64,000 nt of DNA. Source: Mesorhizobium sp. M8A.F.Ca.ET.218.01.1.1 (GTDB lineage Bacteria; Pseudomonadota; Alphaproteobacteria; Rhizobiales; Rhizobiaceae). The notes beneath the pieces were generated by a model. The model did no database searches. It was given only the letters and a program-made list of their open reading frames with translations, and was not told the DNA's origin. The translations under genes were made by a program, and so were the position numbers. Of the stretch, positions 19,259 to 27,928 are shown in pieces. Location: contig NZ_SRUZ01000002.1 of the NCBI RefSeq assembly GCF_004791165.1, positions 586,963 to 650,962 of the forward strand, given 5' to 3'. Position 1 is the stretch's first letter, and each line of letters begins with the position of its first letter.

Positions 19259-20202
19259 TGGGACTGACGTTGCCCCAGCAGTTTTGAGTTCGTTTCCGGC
19301 GTGGGTTGTGCCCTGCTGGGCGGGTGAAGCGACGGGCGCTGGCGCGGAGCCTTTGGCATAGCGCAGCGCGAGCGACCGTCGCGGATTGAAGGTGCTGGCG
19401 AACTTGGCCGGGGTCTGCCAGGCGATTTGGGAGTGCGGCCGCGCGGTGTTGTAGTCGGCGTGCCACAGGGCGATGGCTACGCGCGCCTGAGCCAGCGAGG
19501 TGAACAGCGTCTCGTTGAGCAGTTCATCGCGCAGTCGGCCGTTGAAGCTCTCGATGAAGCCATTCTGCATCGGCTTGCCGGGCGCAATGTAATGCCATTC
19601 GACGCGGTTCTGATCCGCCCAGGAGAGGATGGCGTTCGAGGTGAACTCGCTGCCATTGTCGCTGACGATCATCCTGGGCCGGCCGCGCTAGTGATGAGCC
19701 GGTCCAATTCGCGGGCAACCCGCATGCCCGAGAGAGACGTATCAACGATGAGTGCCAGGCACTGTCTCGTGCAGTCGTCGACGACGGCCAGGATGCGGAA
19801 GCGGCGCCCGTCGGTGAGCTGGTCCGATACGAAGTCGAGCGACCAGCACTCGTCGGGCCTCAGCGGCACCAGCATTGGCGCCCTGGTCCCGATCGCCCGC
19901 TTGCGGCCGCCACGGCGGCGAACGGCGAGCTTCTCCTCCCGATAGAGCCGGAACAGCTTCTTGTGGTTCACGACCAGGCCCTCCCGCCTCAGCATCACGA
20001 GAAGACGCCGGTAGCCGAACCGGCGACGCTCCTGCGCGATCGCCTTCATCCGCTCGCGAACCTCCCGGTCGTCCGGCCTGCTGGTCTGGTAGCGAACCGT
20101 CATGCGGCAACAGCCGATGGCTTTACACGCCCGCCGTTTGCTCATCCCGAAGCCTTCCTTCAGGCGAGCGACAGCTTTCCGCTTGGCGGCGGGCGTCACC
20201 AT
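19256..20202 (-). pseudogene. IS3-family transposase OrfB, frameshifted
   Basis: The first part (20202-19669) carries the HTH_21 and the first catalytic Asp in CWSLDFVSDQL. The frame breaks at about 19680 near an LITSAAGPG stop, and the rest (19672-19256) continues with the second Asp in [11 protein letters not shown] and the Glu in [14 protein letters not shown]. All three DDE residues are therefore present but split between frames by a single-base change. Confidence 0.85.
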
Positions 20203-20462
20203 TTCTTTCCCACAAGGTCCTTCAACGCGGCATTGTCGAGCATGGCGTCGGCCAGAAGCCGCTTCAGGCGCGTGTTCTCGTCCTCCAGCCCTTCAGGTCG
20301 CCGAGCCTCGGTGACATCCATCCCGCCGAAGCGGGCCTTCCAATTGTAGATCGAGGCGTCGCTGACCCCGTGCTTGCGGCACAGATCGCCAACCGATACC
20401 CCGGCCTCGTGTTTCTTCAAAATTCCGATGATCTGCTCTTCAGAGAAGCGGCTGCGTTTCAT
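20196..20462 (-). CDS. IS3-family transposase OrfA
   Basis: An 88-residue helix-turn-helix protein (MKRSRFSEEQIIGILKKHEA) with the C-terminal leucine-rich segment ENTRLKRLLADAMLDNAALK typical of IS407-group OrfA. It overlaps OrfB by 7 bases, as expected for programmed frameshifting in this family. Confidence 0.85.
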   Translation of the reverse strand: MKRSRFSEEQIIGILKKHEAGVSVGDLCRKHGVSDASIYNWKARFGGMDVTEARRPEGLEDENTRLKRLLADAMLDNAALKDLVGKKW

Positions 20463-20534
20463 GTCCTGATCCTCTGGATGGGCCAGAACGAACTTCAAAC
20501 CGGATTAGATCAGAGGGGCAAGGCCTCGGCGCGG

Positions 20535-20632
20535 TCGTCGACCTCTTCACCCCAGCCGAATGTGCCAACTACTTCAAAGCCGCAGGATATGACCTGGATC
20601 AGATAGGACGTGCTCCAATGGTTTACACCTGA
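20535..20632 (+). pseudogene. IS630-family transposase, right fragment
   Basis: In one frame the DNA reads VVDLFTPAECANYFKAAGYD and ends at a TGA, the usual C-terminus of IS630 transposases. It continues the left fragment at 19070-19258 across the IS3 insertion. Confidence 0.75.
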
Positions 20633-20706
20633 CAGGAGTCCGGCCCCCACAACCGTTTCGCAATGAGGAGCAGCGCTGCCGCTGCTCCTCCAATCACACG
20701 ACGGAT

Positions 20707-21741
20707 TCACGATGCGGCAACTCGAGCCATGATTTCGGATCGAATGGCCGATGCGGTGTATAGTGAGGCATCCAGCGGCAAATCCCCAAATGCCAGTTGA
20801 CACAGAAGATAATTAGCACCTGCCTCTTCCAGCTGATCAAGGAGAGCTTTTCGGACAGAATCTGCCGTTCCCACGACGCACAATTCACTTTCAATTGCTG
20901 CATCGAAGTTCAAAGGCAAGTTTGGTGGAGTGGAAATGGCATTTAGTTCGTATAGAAATTTGAAGCTATTGAGCCATCGTTCATAGGCAGGTGCTGCGAG
21001 CAAATACGCATCTGTTTCAGAACGCCCTATCACCACCATTCGGAGCAATCCAAGAAATGGCGCTTGCTGGCCAATGTCAGCATCGTGAATTCGGGCGGCG
21101 CGGAACGCGTCGGTAACGCTGCGAACAGAAGTGGAAGGTCCGACGCAGGCGATGTTTGCCCCATTCGCAGCGGCCCAGCTAGCCGGCTCGGGTCGATTGG
21201 TGGCGATCCATGTCGGCGGATGGGGATATTGGTGAGGTCTCAACGTCAGCGGAACATCTTTCAACTCAAAGTGGCGGCCCTGATAAGAAAGCGTCCCGCC
21301 TTTCATCGCATTGATGAGAATCTCACTGGCCTCCGCATACTGTTCTGGTGCTGCTTCTACAGCAACCCCGAAGTATCCCAATTCAGTGGGAGCAGAGCCG
21401 CGCCCTATGCCGAGTTCAAGCCTGCCGCCGCTCAACTGATCAAGCATGCAGATCTCCTCGAAGGCACGCAGCGGATGATAGAGCGCAAGTAGCATTACCA
21501 TGGGACCAACACGAAGACTGCGGGTTCGCTGGGCGACGCTCGCTAAGAACAAATTCGGTGATGGACCTCTGCCATGCGGCGTACAGTGGTGCTCGGCGAG
21601 ATGATACGCATAAAAGCCATAGCCATCGCACGCTTCTGCTAGGCTCAGCCGATCTGCATATTGTTGTGCGATGTCATCGCCGTTTTCGTCCAGATGATCG
21701 AAGATGCCGAAGGTCAGGCCCGAAGCGGAAATTTTCTTCAA
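20707..21741 (-). CDS. LLM-class (luciferase-like) flavin-dependent oxidoreductase
   Basis: The 344-residue protein is a bacterial-luciferase-fold monooxygenase using reduced flavin from a separate reductase. Family segments are FGIFDHLDENGDD near the N-terminus, YHLAEHHCTPHG and LELGIGRGSAPTE. The start is probably TTG at 21741, with GGAG 9 bases before it. It lies 94 bases downstream of hisC on the same strand and a similar hisC/luciferase-like pair exists on the NGR234 symbiotic plasmid (from memory, y4wE-y4wF). The substrate is unknown. It is not a close copy of the second luciferase-like gene at 27915-28967. Confidence 0.85.
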   Translation of the reverse strand: MKKISASGLTFGIFDHLDENGDDIAQQYADRLSLAEACDGYGFYAYHLAEHHCTPHGRGPSPNLFLASVAQRTRSLRVGPMVMLLALYHPLRAFEEICMLDQLSGGRLELGIGRGSAPTELGYFGVAVEAAPEQYAEASEILINAMKGGTLSYQGRHFELKDVPLTLRPHQYPHPPTWIATNRPEPASWAAANGANIACVGPSTSVRSVTDAFRAARIHDADIGQQAPFLGLLRMVVIGRSETDAYLLAAPAYERWLNSFKFLYELNAISTPPNLPLNFDAAIESELCVVGTADSVRKALLDQLEEAGANYLLCQLAFGDLPLDASLYTASAIRSEIMARVAAS

Positions 21742-21835
21742 TTAATTGTTCTCCAAATTACCTATTATTTATTCGCTAATCATCATAGCTGGCGACATAT
21801 CAGCACCTATTACTTGGCGCTTAATGTGAATTGAC

Positions 21836-22951
21836 TTAATGCTTGTGCACACCGCGATTCTTCTTAAAGCTCATACAGACGCGTTTGGCGGCAGCAAGGA
21901 ATTTGTCCATCTGCTCTGTGGTGCCAATGCTGACGCGAATACAGTTCTTCAAATCTACGTCAGGAAAGCTGGCGATGAGGATCGCCTGCTCTTTCAACGC
22001 GGCTTGCCAGCATGAGCCCTCCTGTCCCGCCGGCACACGGGCCAGCAAAAAGTTTGCGTGGGAGGGTGTTACGGAAAAGCCAAGTTGCAACAGCGCCAGG
22101 GTCACTCGCTGTCGTTCATGCTTGATGTGCCTGTGGTTCTCTTCGTAGGCGTGGCGATGCGCAAGAATGCTTTTCCCGACCGCCTGCCCGATCACGTTCA
22201 TGTTGAAGACATTCTGGATGTTGCGCAGCCTGCCAATGATTTCTGGGTGACCGAAACCGAAGCCGACTCGCACGCCAGCAGCAGCATAGCTCTTTGAAAA
22301 AGTCCTCAAGATCAAAAGATTCGGATGTCTATTGACGAGGCGCAGGGCATTGTCGGGTGCGAAGTCAACGTAGGCCTCATCCAAGACGACCAAGCGATCT
22401 GCTTGCTCCACAAGGCGTTCGATTTCGGCCACCGGCACGAATGTTCCGGTCGGATTGTTCGGATTAGCCAACAGAATGAACTTCGCGTCTTTTGCGGGGC
22501 CGGACAGCAGTTTTTCTATCGGCAGGGGATGAGCTTCGCTCGATGCGATTTCGAGAAACTCGGCACCCTGCAACATGGCAAGTTTACGGTTGAACGAAAA
22601 TCCGGGCGACAGCATCGCCACTCTATCTCCTGGGGCGAGGAAAGCTCTGTAGATGAGTCCGAGCAGCTCCGACGAACCGTTGCCGGCAATCACCTGATCT
22701 TTGGAAAATCCGTAAGCATCGGAGGCAGCTGCCCTTAAGCTGAGATTGTCGTCTTCCGGATAAAGATACTGGTGTTCGATCGCAGCAATTGCACTTTGCA
22801 TTACGCTCTTCGGCAACGGAAACGGGTTCTCGTTCGTATTTAGCTTAACGCAATTTGCATCCGTCGCTGGTCCGTTGGACGAGAGAGCATCTAATTTGCT
22901 GGCCACCGGCGAAAAAAGCGAAAGCACGGTCTTCAGTTTTGCATCGCACAT
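21836..22951 (-). CDS. hisC: Histidinol-phosphate aminotransferase-like PLP enzyme
   Basis: The 371-residue class I/II aminotransferase resembles HisC. LNTNENPFPLP is the substrate-binding start, LLANPNNPTGTF the cofactor region, and the PLP lysine is in RTFSKSYAAAG. GGAGAAG precedes the ATG at 22951. No other his gene is nearby and the partner downstream is a flavin monooxygenase, so the true substrate may be another amino acid or imidazole/aromatic compound rather than histidinol phosphate. Confidence 0.85.
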   Translation of the reverse strand: MCDAKLKTVLSLFSPVASKLDALSSNGPATDANCVKLNTNENPFPLPKSVMQSAIAAIEHQYLYPEDDNLSLRAAASDAYGFSKDQVIAGNGSSELLGLIYRAFLAPGDRVAMLSPGFSFNRKLAMLQGAEFLEIASSEAHPLPIEKLLSGPAKDAKFILLANPNNPTGTFVPVAEIERLVEQADRLVVLDEAYVDFAPDNALRLVNRHPNLLILRTFSKSYAAAGVRVGFGFGHPEIIGRLRNIQNVFNMNVIGQAVGKSILAHRHAYEENHRHIKHERQRVTLALLQLGFSVTPSHANFLLARVPAGQEGSCWQAALKEQAILIASFPDVDLKNCIRVSIGTTEQMDKFLAAAKRVCMSFKKNRGVHKH

Positions 22952-23031
22952 GTTCTTCTCCGTTTTTCAGTCCCGCAGGGCATGTGACATGAGGCAATAG
23001 TTGATCGTGACTTGATCGACGTTCGGCTATA

Positions 23032-23355
23032 TCAGCGCTGCCTTCCCACCCTGGTGGGGATCGCCGACCACGGTTTGGATTTGACACCGGCAAGCTGTCG
23101 AGAACCTGATGACGACCCAACGTGTGGCCGACGGCCGATTCGGCGCAACAGACGGTGTTTCAACATCGCATCGTCCTCAAAGCCGCATGCAGGGCCTGCA
23201 CGACAGCCCGTCTCCAGCGCCCGCAGATAGGTGGAAGCCGAAGTCTTGCCGAACCTCAGTTGCTCTGCCACCTGGCCCACCGGACTGCCCTGTTTATGGG
23301 TCAGGCGCAGGATATCTCTGACGCTCGTTCGTCTTGCTTGCTTCCGTCTTGGCAT
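23032..23355 (-). pseudogene. IS21-family IstA, N-terminal fragment
   Basis: From ATG at 23355 the reading MPRRKQARRTSVRDILRLT and AEQLRFGKTSASTYLRALE matches the DNA-binding N-terminus of IstA. The catalytic domain and istB are absent, so it is a remnant. Confidence 0.75.
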
Positions 23356-23574
23356 GGGCTCTCTCGGTTTGCTGATGAGAGAGCCAAATACCGGCTCATC
23401 TGAGCATGAGACGCAGGCCTGACGATATGGAGCGTCGCTGTGGCGCGCGTAGCCAAGAGGGTTCGCCTCGGTGGCGGGGCATGCAAGACGGCGCACCTCC
23501 TTAGCCATCCTGTCCCATCGTCTCAGATCGTGAGGCGCACCTTATAGTCGGTGAGGAGATCTTGCAGGGTCAGG

Positions 23575-24185
23575 TTACGCCCTAGCGCTTAAGGTTGTTG
23601 GTCGCACCGAGCAAGCGCGGGACCTGTCGACGGACAACAGCGGTGCCACTGCCGGCACTAGGTCGTCCAGCATCGCAGTGAACCGCGTACGTAGTATTTT
23701 GTCGTAGGCGGCATTCTGGATAGCCGGATACGGGCTCTTCACCCGCTGCACCACCGATTGCGGGATGATGTCGCGAGAAACATTCACGGATTTCGTGAAA
23801 AAAGTGTACCCGCCGAAGAGCCCCACTCGCGGGGGCGGTGCAGCACCACCTCGGTGTCACTGCTCGTGTTCATGCGATGGACTAGGCCGGCCAGCTGTTG
23901 ACGCAGCTCGCGGTAGTTGTAAGTCTCACCCGTGTAGACGAGCACCAAGTCAGGTCGGCCATCCTCCTGGAGCATCCTCGGCTGACGGCCGCCCTGGATA
24001 TCGATGATTGCCAGGCGGTGGTGTCCCAGCGCCGCAGGCCCGCCGATCCAAGTCCCCTCGTCGTCCGGACCGTGGTTCGCTATGGTGGCCGTCATATCGG
24101 CAAGCTCCCTTCGCGCATCGGGACCTCCGAGGTCTCGATTGAAGTCGATCCATTCACAGATGCCGCACAGGTTATGTCGCCGCAT
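23575..24185 (-). pseudogene. Glutamine-hydrolysing asparagine synthetase, internally deleted
   Basis: Minus-strand translation gives the class II glutaminase start CGICEWIDFNRDLGG and NHGPDDEGTWIGG up to about residue 120. It then jumps in another frame to the family's C-terminal part (IPQSVVQRVKSPYPAIQ). Most of the synthetase domain (over 1 kb) is missing, and the start codon that should precede the catalytic Cys is CTG. The gene is dead. Confidence 0.8.
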
Positions 24186-24847
24186 TTGGGGCGAAGCAGA
24201 TATAAGGCCAGTGGGAAACCATCGAGGCAAAGTGACGGATCTAGCCCAGCTACGATCCGCATCCGACATTGTCGGACATCGGACAGCACCGCGATTCGCT
24301 GCATAGGAAGCCTGGAGTCGCGATTTCCCTTGGGGGAATCAGCGCATGAAAGGAGAGCTGGGTCGTGTCTGCCGAAATGAGAAATTGCTCCCCCTTATTG
24401 CCTCACCGAGGAATGTTACCCAGCGCGATAGACGGACATGCCCTACCTCCCCCCGTTGCAGCTGAGGGAGATAGGGGCCAGCTCTTCATTCAACCCTCAT
24501 GGAGGATGATCAGCCCAGCCATTTCCATGCGCCGGCCTTCACAAGCCGTGCACCATTCAGGTTCTTTTCCTTGAAGCGCGACGATCCTTGTCAGACGTCG
24601 CAACACTTGCTGCCGAGAGCACGAGCTCTTCCTCGAGCATGCCTTGATCTGCGCCTCGAACGGCTCGCACATGCTGGGTTTCAACGACTTCGCAGAGGTT
24701 GATATTCTGCAGTGACTTCGTCTCGCTGCTGCACGGCATTGACGCTGGGAGCCATGCTCGCGTGGCGCAATTGTGCTGAAGCCGGTGCCCACGGCAACGT
24801 TTCTTAACCCGCCCCAGATCCTGGCGTTTGGCTATTTCCGACATTCG
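24186..24847. other. Intergenic stretch without a recognisable gene
   Basis: Open frames of about 100-160 codons on the minus strand (for example ending at 24490) have no motif I recognise. The right end abuts the NifA site of the peroxiredoxin-rpoN unit. Confidence 0.4.
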
Positions 24848-24863
24848 TGTCCGGCTTCGGACA
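24848..24863. promoter_or_regulatory. NifA upstream activator site for peroxiredoxin-rpoN
   Basis: TGTCCGGCTTCGGACA is an exact TGT-N10-ACA site and nearly a full palindrome. It lies 129 bases upstream of a -24/-12 element. It closely resembles the site upstream of the P450 gene (33110-33125). Confidence 0.85.
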
Positions 24864-24992
24864 AAGGCCGGGTTTGCCGAACGGAGTCGCACCCAATTTC
24901 CAGTGCTGCTTGAGCAATAATATCGACCGGCATTACTGCACAACACGAAAGTTGCTGCAAAAACCGAAGTGAACCCAAGGCATCGGGTCAAT

Positions 24993-25008
24993 TGGCATGG
25001 CGCTTGCG
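24993..25008 (+). promoter_or_regulatory. Sigma-54 promoter for peroxiredoxin-rpoN
   Basis: TGGCATGGCGCTTGCG matches the -24/-12 consensus apart from T at the sixth base and the final base. The leader to the peroxiredoxin ATG is long (about 260 bases) and I found no gene in it. Confidence 0.8.
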
Positions 25009-25269
25009 ACTCGGTCGATAGAACGCAGTCAAAATCACGGTTGCAGACCATGCCTACCTCTCAAAGCTCGATAAAGCACGCGAGCGAAATTCCCCGTCTC
25101 CGCGGAAGCTCGTCGCCTTTAAACGTGCCTGCTCGGGGGCGGTCTTGCACAAGACCGGTCCGAGGCAACCACGCCAAGGCGCGAGGCTGCCGGAACTGTC
25201 GACCGAAGTCGATGCCGCTTCAGTTTAACCGAAAAATGCACCGTACCACTTTGGCCTGGGAGCAAATCA

Positions 25270-25803
25270 ATGACCGACAGAAAGAACGTTCCTCTCGTGA
25301 CCTTTCGCACGCGTGTTCGCGATGAGTCGATCGGGGGGCCAAATCCTTATCGGTGGGAGAACAAGACCTCCGACGATTATTTCGGGGGCAAGCGCGTCAT
25401 CCTGTTCTCGCTGCCTGGCGCCTTCACCCCGACCTGCTCGACCTTCCAACTGCCCGATTTCGAAAAACTCTATGATCAATTTCTGGAACTGCGAATTGAC
25501 GCGATCTACTGCGTCTCGGTCAACGATGCTTTCGTCATGAATGCGTGGGGAAAGTCCTTGGGGCTGCAGAAGATCGAGCTGATCCCAGACGGGTCGGGCG
25601 AGTTCACGCGCAAAATGGGCATGCTGGTCGCGAAGGACAATCTGGGCTTTGGCATGCGCTCCTGGCGATACGCCGCTCTGATCGACGATGGCGTGGTGGA
25701 GCAGTGGTTCGAGGAGGAAGGCTTCTGTGACAACTGCGAGACGGACCCCTATGGCGTTTCATCCCCGCAAAACGTTCTCGACAAACTGAAGGCGGCGGCA
25801 TGA
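25270..25803 (+). CDS. Peroxiredoxin (Prx5/AhpC-TSA type)
   Basis: The 177-residue thiol peroxidase reduces H2O2 or organic peroxides. The peroxidatic Cys is C56 in PGAFTPTCSTFQLP. Other cysteines are in the middle (YCVSV) and in FCDNC near the C-terminus. A homologous gene next to rpoN/nifQ on the NGR234 symbiotic plasmid is y4vD (from memory). It is first in a NifA/sigma-54-type unit with rpoN 68 bases downstream, so it probably protects nitrogenase-active cells against peroxides. Confidence 0.93.
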   Translation: MTDRKNVPLVTFRTRVRDESIGGPNPYRWENKTSDDYFGGKRVILFSLPGAFTPTCSTFQLPDFEKLYDQFLELRIDAIYCVSVNDAFVMNAWGKSLGLQKIELIPDGSGEFTRKMGMLVAKDNLGFGMRSWRYAALIDDGVVEQWFEEEGFCDNCETDPYGVSSPQNVLDKLKAAA

Positions 25804-25871
25804 CCCAGAAGTGGCAAGTCTCACACAACCCAAGCACACACTAGAGCATCCTCGGCAGATTACGGTTCAAC

Positions 25872-27305
25872 ATGCATCTCTCAGCAAGCCTGCTTCAACG
25901 CCAGAAGCAACGTATGGTCTTATCGCCTCAAGCCATTGAAGCTATTCGCTTGCTGCGATTGACGCATACTGAACTCCATCAGCTCGTGCAGCAGGCACTC
26001 GAGAGGAACCCCGTTTTGAAGCCTGACCCGTTTGACGACGATTCGCCGCTGTCAGGGGTGGATCAGCGGAGCAGTCAAAGCAGAAGCGAAATCGGCGAAT
26101 CGCCCATTGGCGGGCCGTCTGGCGGGCGCGGGCAATGGAAGTCGCAACGCAGTAGCGGCAACGATCGACCTGCCGTCGAGGAGTTTACCGCCCACACCGA
26201 AACATTGCACGACCATGTCGCCCGCCAGGTCGCCCTCACCCCGTTCACCCCCCAGGAGCGGCTGATTGCCGGACAGCTCGCCGCCCATCTGGAGGACACT
26301 GGCTATCTTCAGGTAAACCTTTTCGATCTGGCCAGGAGGTTAAACGTTCGGCAAGCTGATGTGGAACGGGTCATCGGAATCTTGCAGCAATTTGATCCGC
26401 CGGGGATTTTTGCGCGAACTCTCAGCGAATGCCTGGAGATTCAGCTGCGCCAGCAAGACCGGTTCGACCCGGCTATGGCAGCTTTGGTCGCCAATCTCGA
26501 GATGCTTGCACGGGGGGATTTTCAGGGATTGAAGCAGCGTTGCGGAGTCGACGAGGAGGATCTCCTCGACATGAGGAACGAAATCCGCGCGCTCGATCCC
26601 AAGCCTGGAGACCGGTTCCAGTCCGGGACGCCGGAAACCATCGTACCGGACGTCTGGGTAATGCCCAAGTCCGAAGGTGGATGGCGGGTGGAGCTTGATC
26701 CGGCCACGCTGCCCAAAGTGTTGATCAACCACACCTATGTCGCCGAAATCTCGCAGCTGACCAATCAAAATCCGGAAGGCAAAGCGTTTCTCGACCATTG
26801 CCAGGAAAAAGGGAACTGGCTGATCAGCTGCCTCGAGCAGCGCGCTAAGACGATCCTTAAGGTTGCGACCGAAATCGTGCGCCAGCAGGATGCCTTTTTT
26901 ACACACGGCGTCGCCCATCTGCGGCCTCTCTGTCTCAAAAATGTCGCTGACGGGATCAAAATGCACCAGTCGACGGTAAGCCGGGTGGCTTCGAACAGGT
27001 ACATGTTAACTCCGCGCGGGGTGTTCGAGCTGAAGTATTTTTTCACAGCGACAATCGCATCCTGCGAGGGCGGCGACGCGCACTCCGCCAAATCTGTCCG
27101 CCATCGGATCAAGGCAATCATCGCCGAAGAATCGCTCGACAAGGTACTTTCCGACGAAGACATCGTTGCTCAGCTCAAGCAGACCGGCATCAATGTCGCT
27201 CGCCGTACCGTCACCAAATATCGCGAGGCGATGAACATCCCTTCCTCCATACTACGGCGCCGCGATAAGCGTTTGTCCGCAGCTGCGATCAAGCGAAGTG
27301 ACTAA
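25872..27305 (+). CDS. rpoN: RNA polymerase sigma-54 factor
   Basis: The 477-residue protein has the glutamine- and leucine-rich N-terminal activator region (LQRQKQRMVLSPQAIEAI...), the core-binding region and the C-terminal RpoN box ARRTVTKYRE. It recognises the -24/-12 promoters found throughout this window. It is the second gene behind a NifA-type promoter, so its own expression may be raised by NifA. Chromosomal rpoN likely exists too (rpoN2 type), which cannot be seen here. Its stop overlaps the convergent nifQ stop by four bases. Confidence 0.95.
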   Translation: MHLSASLLQRQKQRMVLSPQAIEAIRLLRLTHTELHQLVQQALERNPVLKPDPFDDDSPLSGVDQRSSQSRSEIGESPIGGPSGGRGQWKSQRSSGNDRPAVEEFTAHTETLHDHVARQVALTPFTPQERLIAGQLAAHLEDTGYLQVNLFDLARRLNVRQADVERVIGILQQFDPPGIFARTLSECLEIQLRQQDRFDPAMAALVANLEMLARGDFQGLKQRCGVDEEDLLDMRNEIRALDPKPGDRFQSGTPETIVPDVWVMPKSEGGWRVELDPATLPKVLINHTYVAEISQLTNQNPEGKAFLDHCQEKGNWLISCLEQRAKTILKVATEIVRQQDAFFTHGVAHLRPLCLKNVADGIKMHQSTVSRVASNRYMLTPRGVFELKYFFTATIASCEGGDAHSAKSVRHRIKAIIAEESLDKVLSDEDIVAQLKQTGINVARRTVTKYREAMNIPSSILRRRDKRLSAAAIKRSD

Positions 27306-27928
27306 CCGGCATTCCTGGTCGGCGAGAGGCGACTCTCAACTTCCTCCGGGCCGAAGCAGCTTTCGAAGTCCTGGCATTCCCGACAACTGGGTGCAGTGCA
27401 TGACGAAAAGCCTTCGGCCTCACACAGCTTGCGGTAAAAGTACTTTTTCCATTTCATGTTTTCTGTGTTGCCTGCCGCCAGCGCGGGAAAATGTCTGGCA
27501 AGCAGGCGGCTGAGCTCAGCGCGATTTGAGAGGCCAAGATCCCGCCAAAGATGGTCCGTGCGCATCGCACGCCGGGCGATGATCTTGGCCAAGCGGCCGC
27601 TCGCCGGGTCGGCCGGCGCAGCATGCGCTAGCAGCAGCCGGCGTAGCAGCTCCTCTTCCAGTTCCGGCTCGGGCTCGCTCAACTCCTCCAAAGCGAATAC
27701 GCTGCTGGAGGTAGACGGGAAAGTTGCGGCCAAGACATCACGCAATTCGACAGACGAAAGGCCTGTCCCCTCCGTCGCCAACACCTCGCCCGCCTGGACC
27801 TCCTCAAGCGAACGTGAATGTACGCAGGGCAGCACATGCTGATCGAAGCTCCTCCCTAGCTCGGACCCACGCCATTGCGCGCTGGATAGGCAGCCATCAT
27901 CGTAACGGCCGGCTTCAGCTTCCGGCAT
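27302..27928 (-). CDS. nifQ: NifQ, molybdenum donor for FeMo-cofactor
   Basis: The 208-residue protein ends with the family's metal-cluster motif, C-x4-C-x2-C-x5-C, in CTAPSCRECQDFESC. NifQ carries a Mo-Fe-S cluster and delivers Mo to NifEN/NifH. The ATG at 27928 overlaps the preceding luciferase-like gene by 14 bases, so it is the tail of the P450 operon and translation is likely coupled. Confidence 0.92.
   Translation of the reverse strand: MPEAEAGRYDDGCLSSAQWRGSELGRSFDQHVLPCVHSRSLEEVQAGEVLATEGTGLSSVELRDVLAATFPSTSSSVFALEELSEPEPELEEELLRRLLLAHAAPADPASGRLAKIIARRAMRTDHLWRDLGLSNRAELSRLLARHFPALAAGNTENMKWKKYFYRKLCEAEGFSSCTAPSCRECQDFESCFGPEEVESRLSPTRNAG

Larger units (their letters stand above)
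19256..20510 (-). mobile_element. IS3-family (IS407-group-like) insertion sequence inside IS630
   Basis: OrfA and a frameshifted OrfB lie on the minus strand, and the two halves of an IS630 transposase flank them. The exact ends are uncertain: TGACGTTGCCCCAGCAG near 19262 could be one terminal repeat. Two breaks in orfB make the element unlikely to move on its own. Confidence 0.75.

Noticed and set aside
24490..24792. A 100-codon minus-strand gene before the NifA site of peroxiredoxin
   Set aside because: No motif, no ribosome site and no partner genes; treated as chance.
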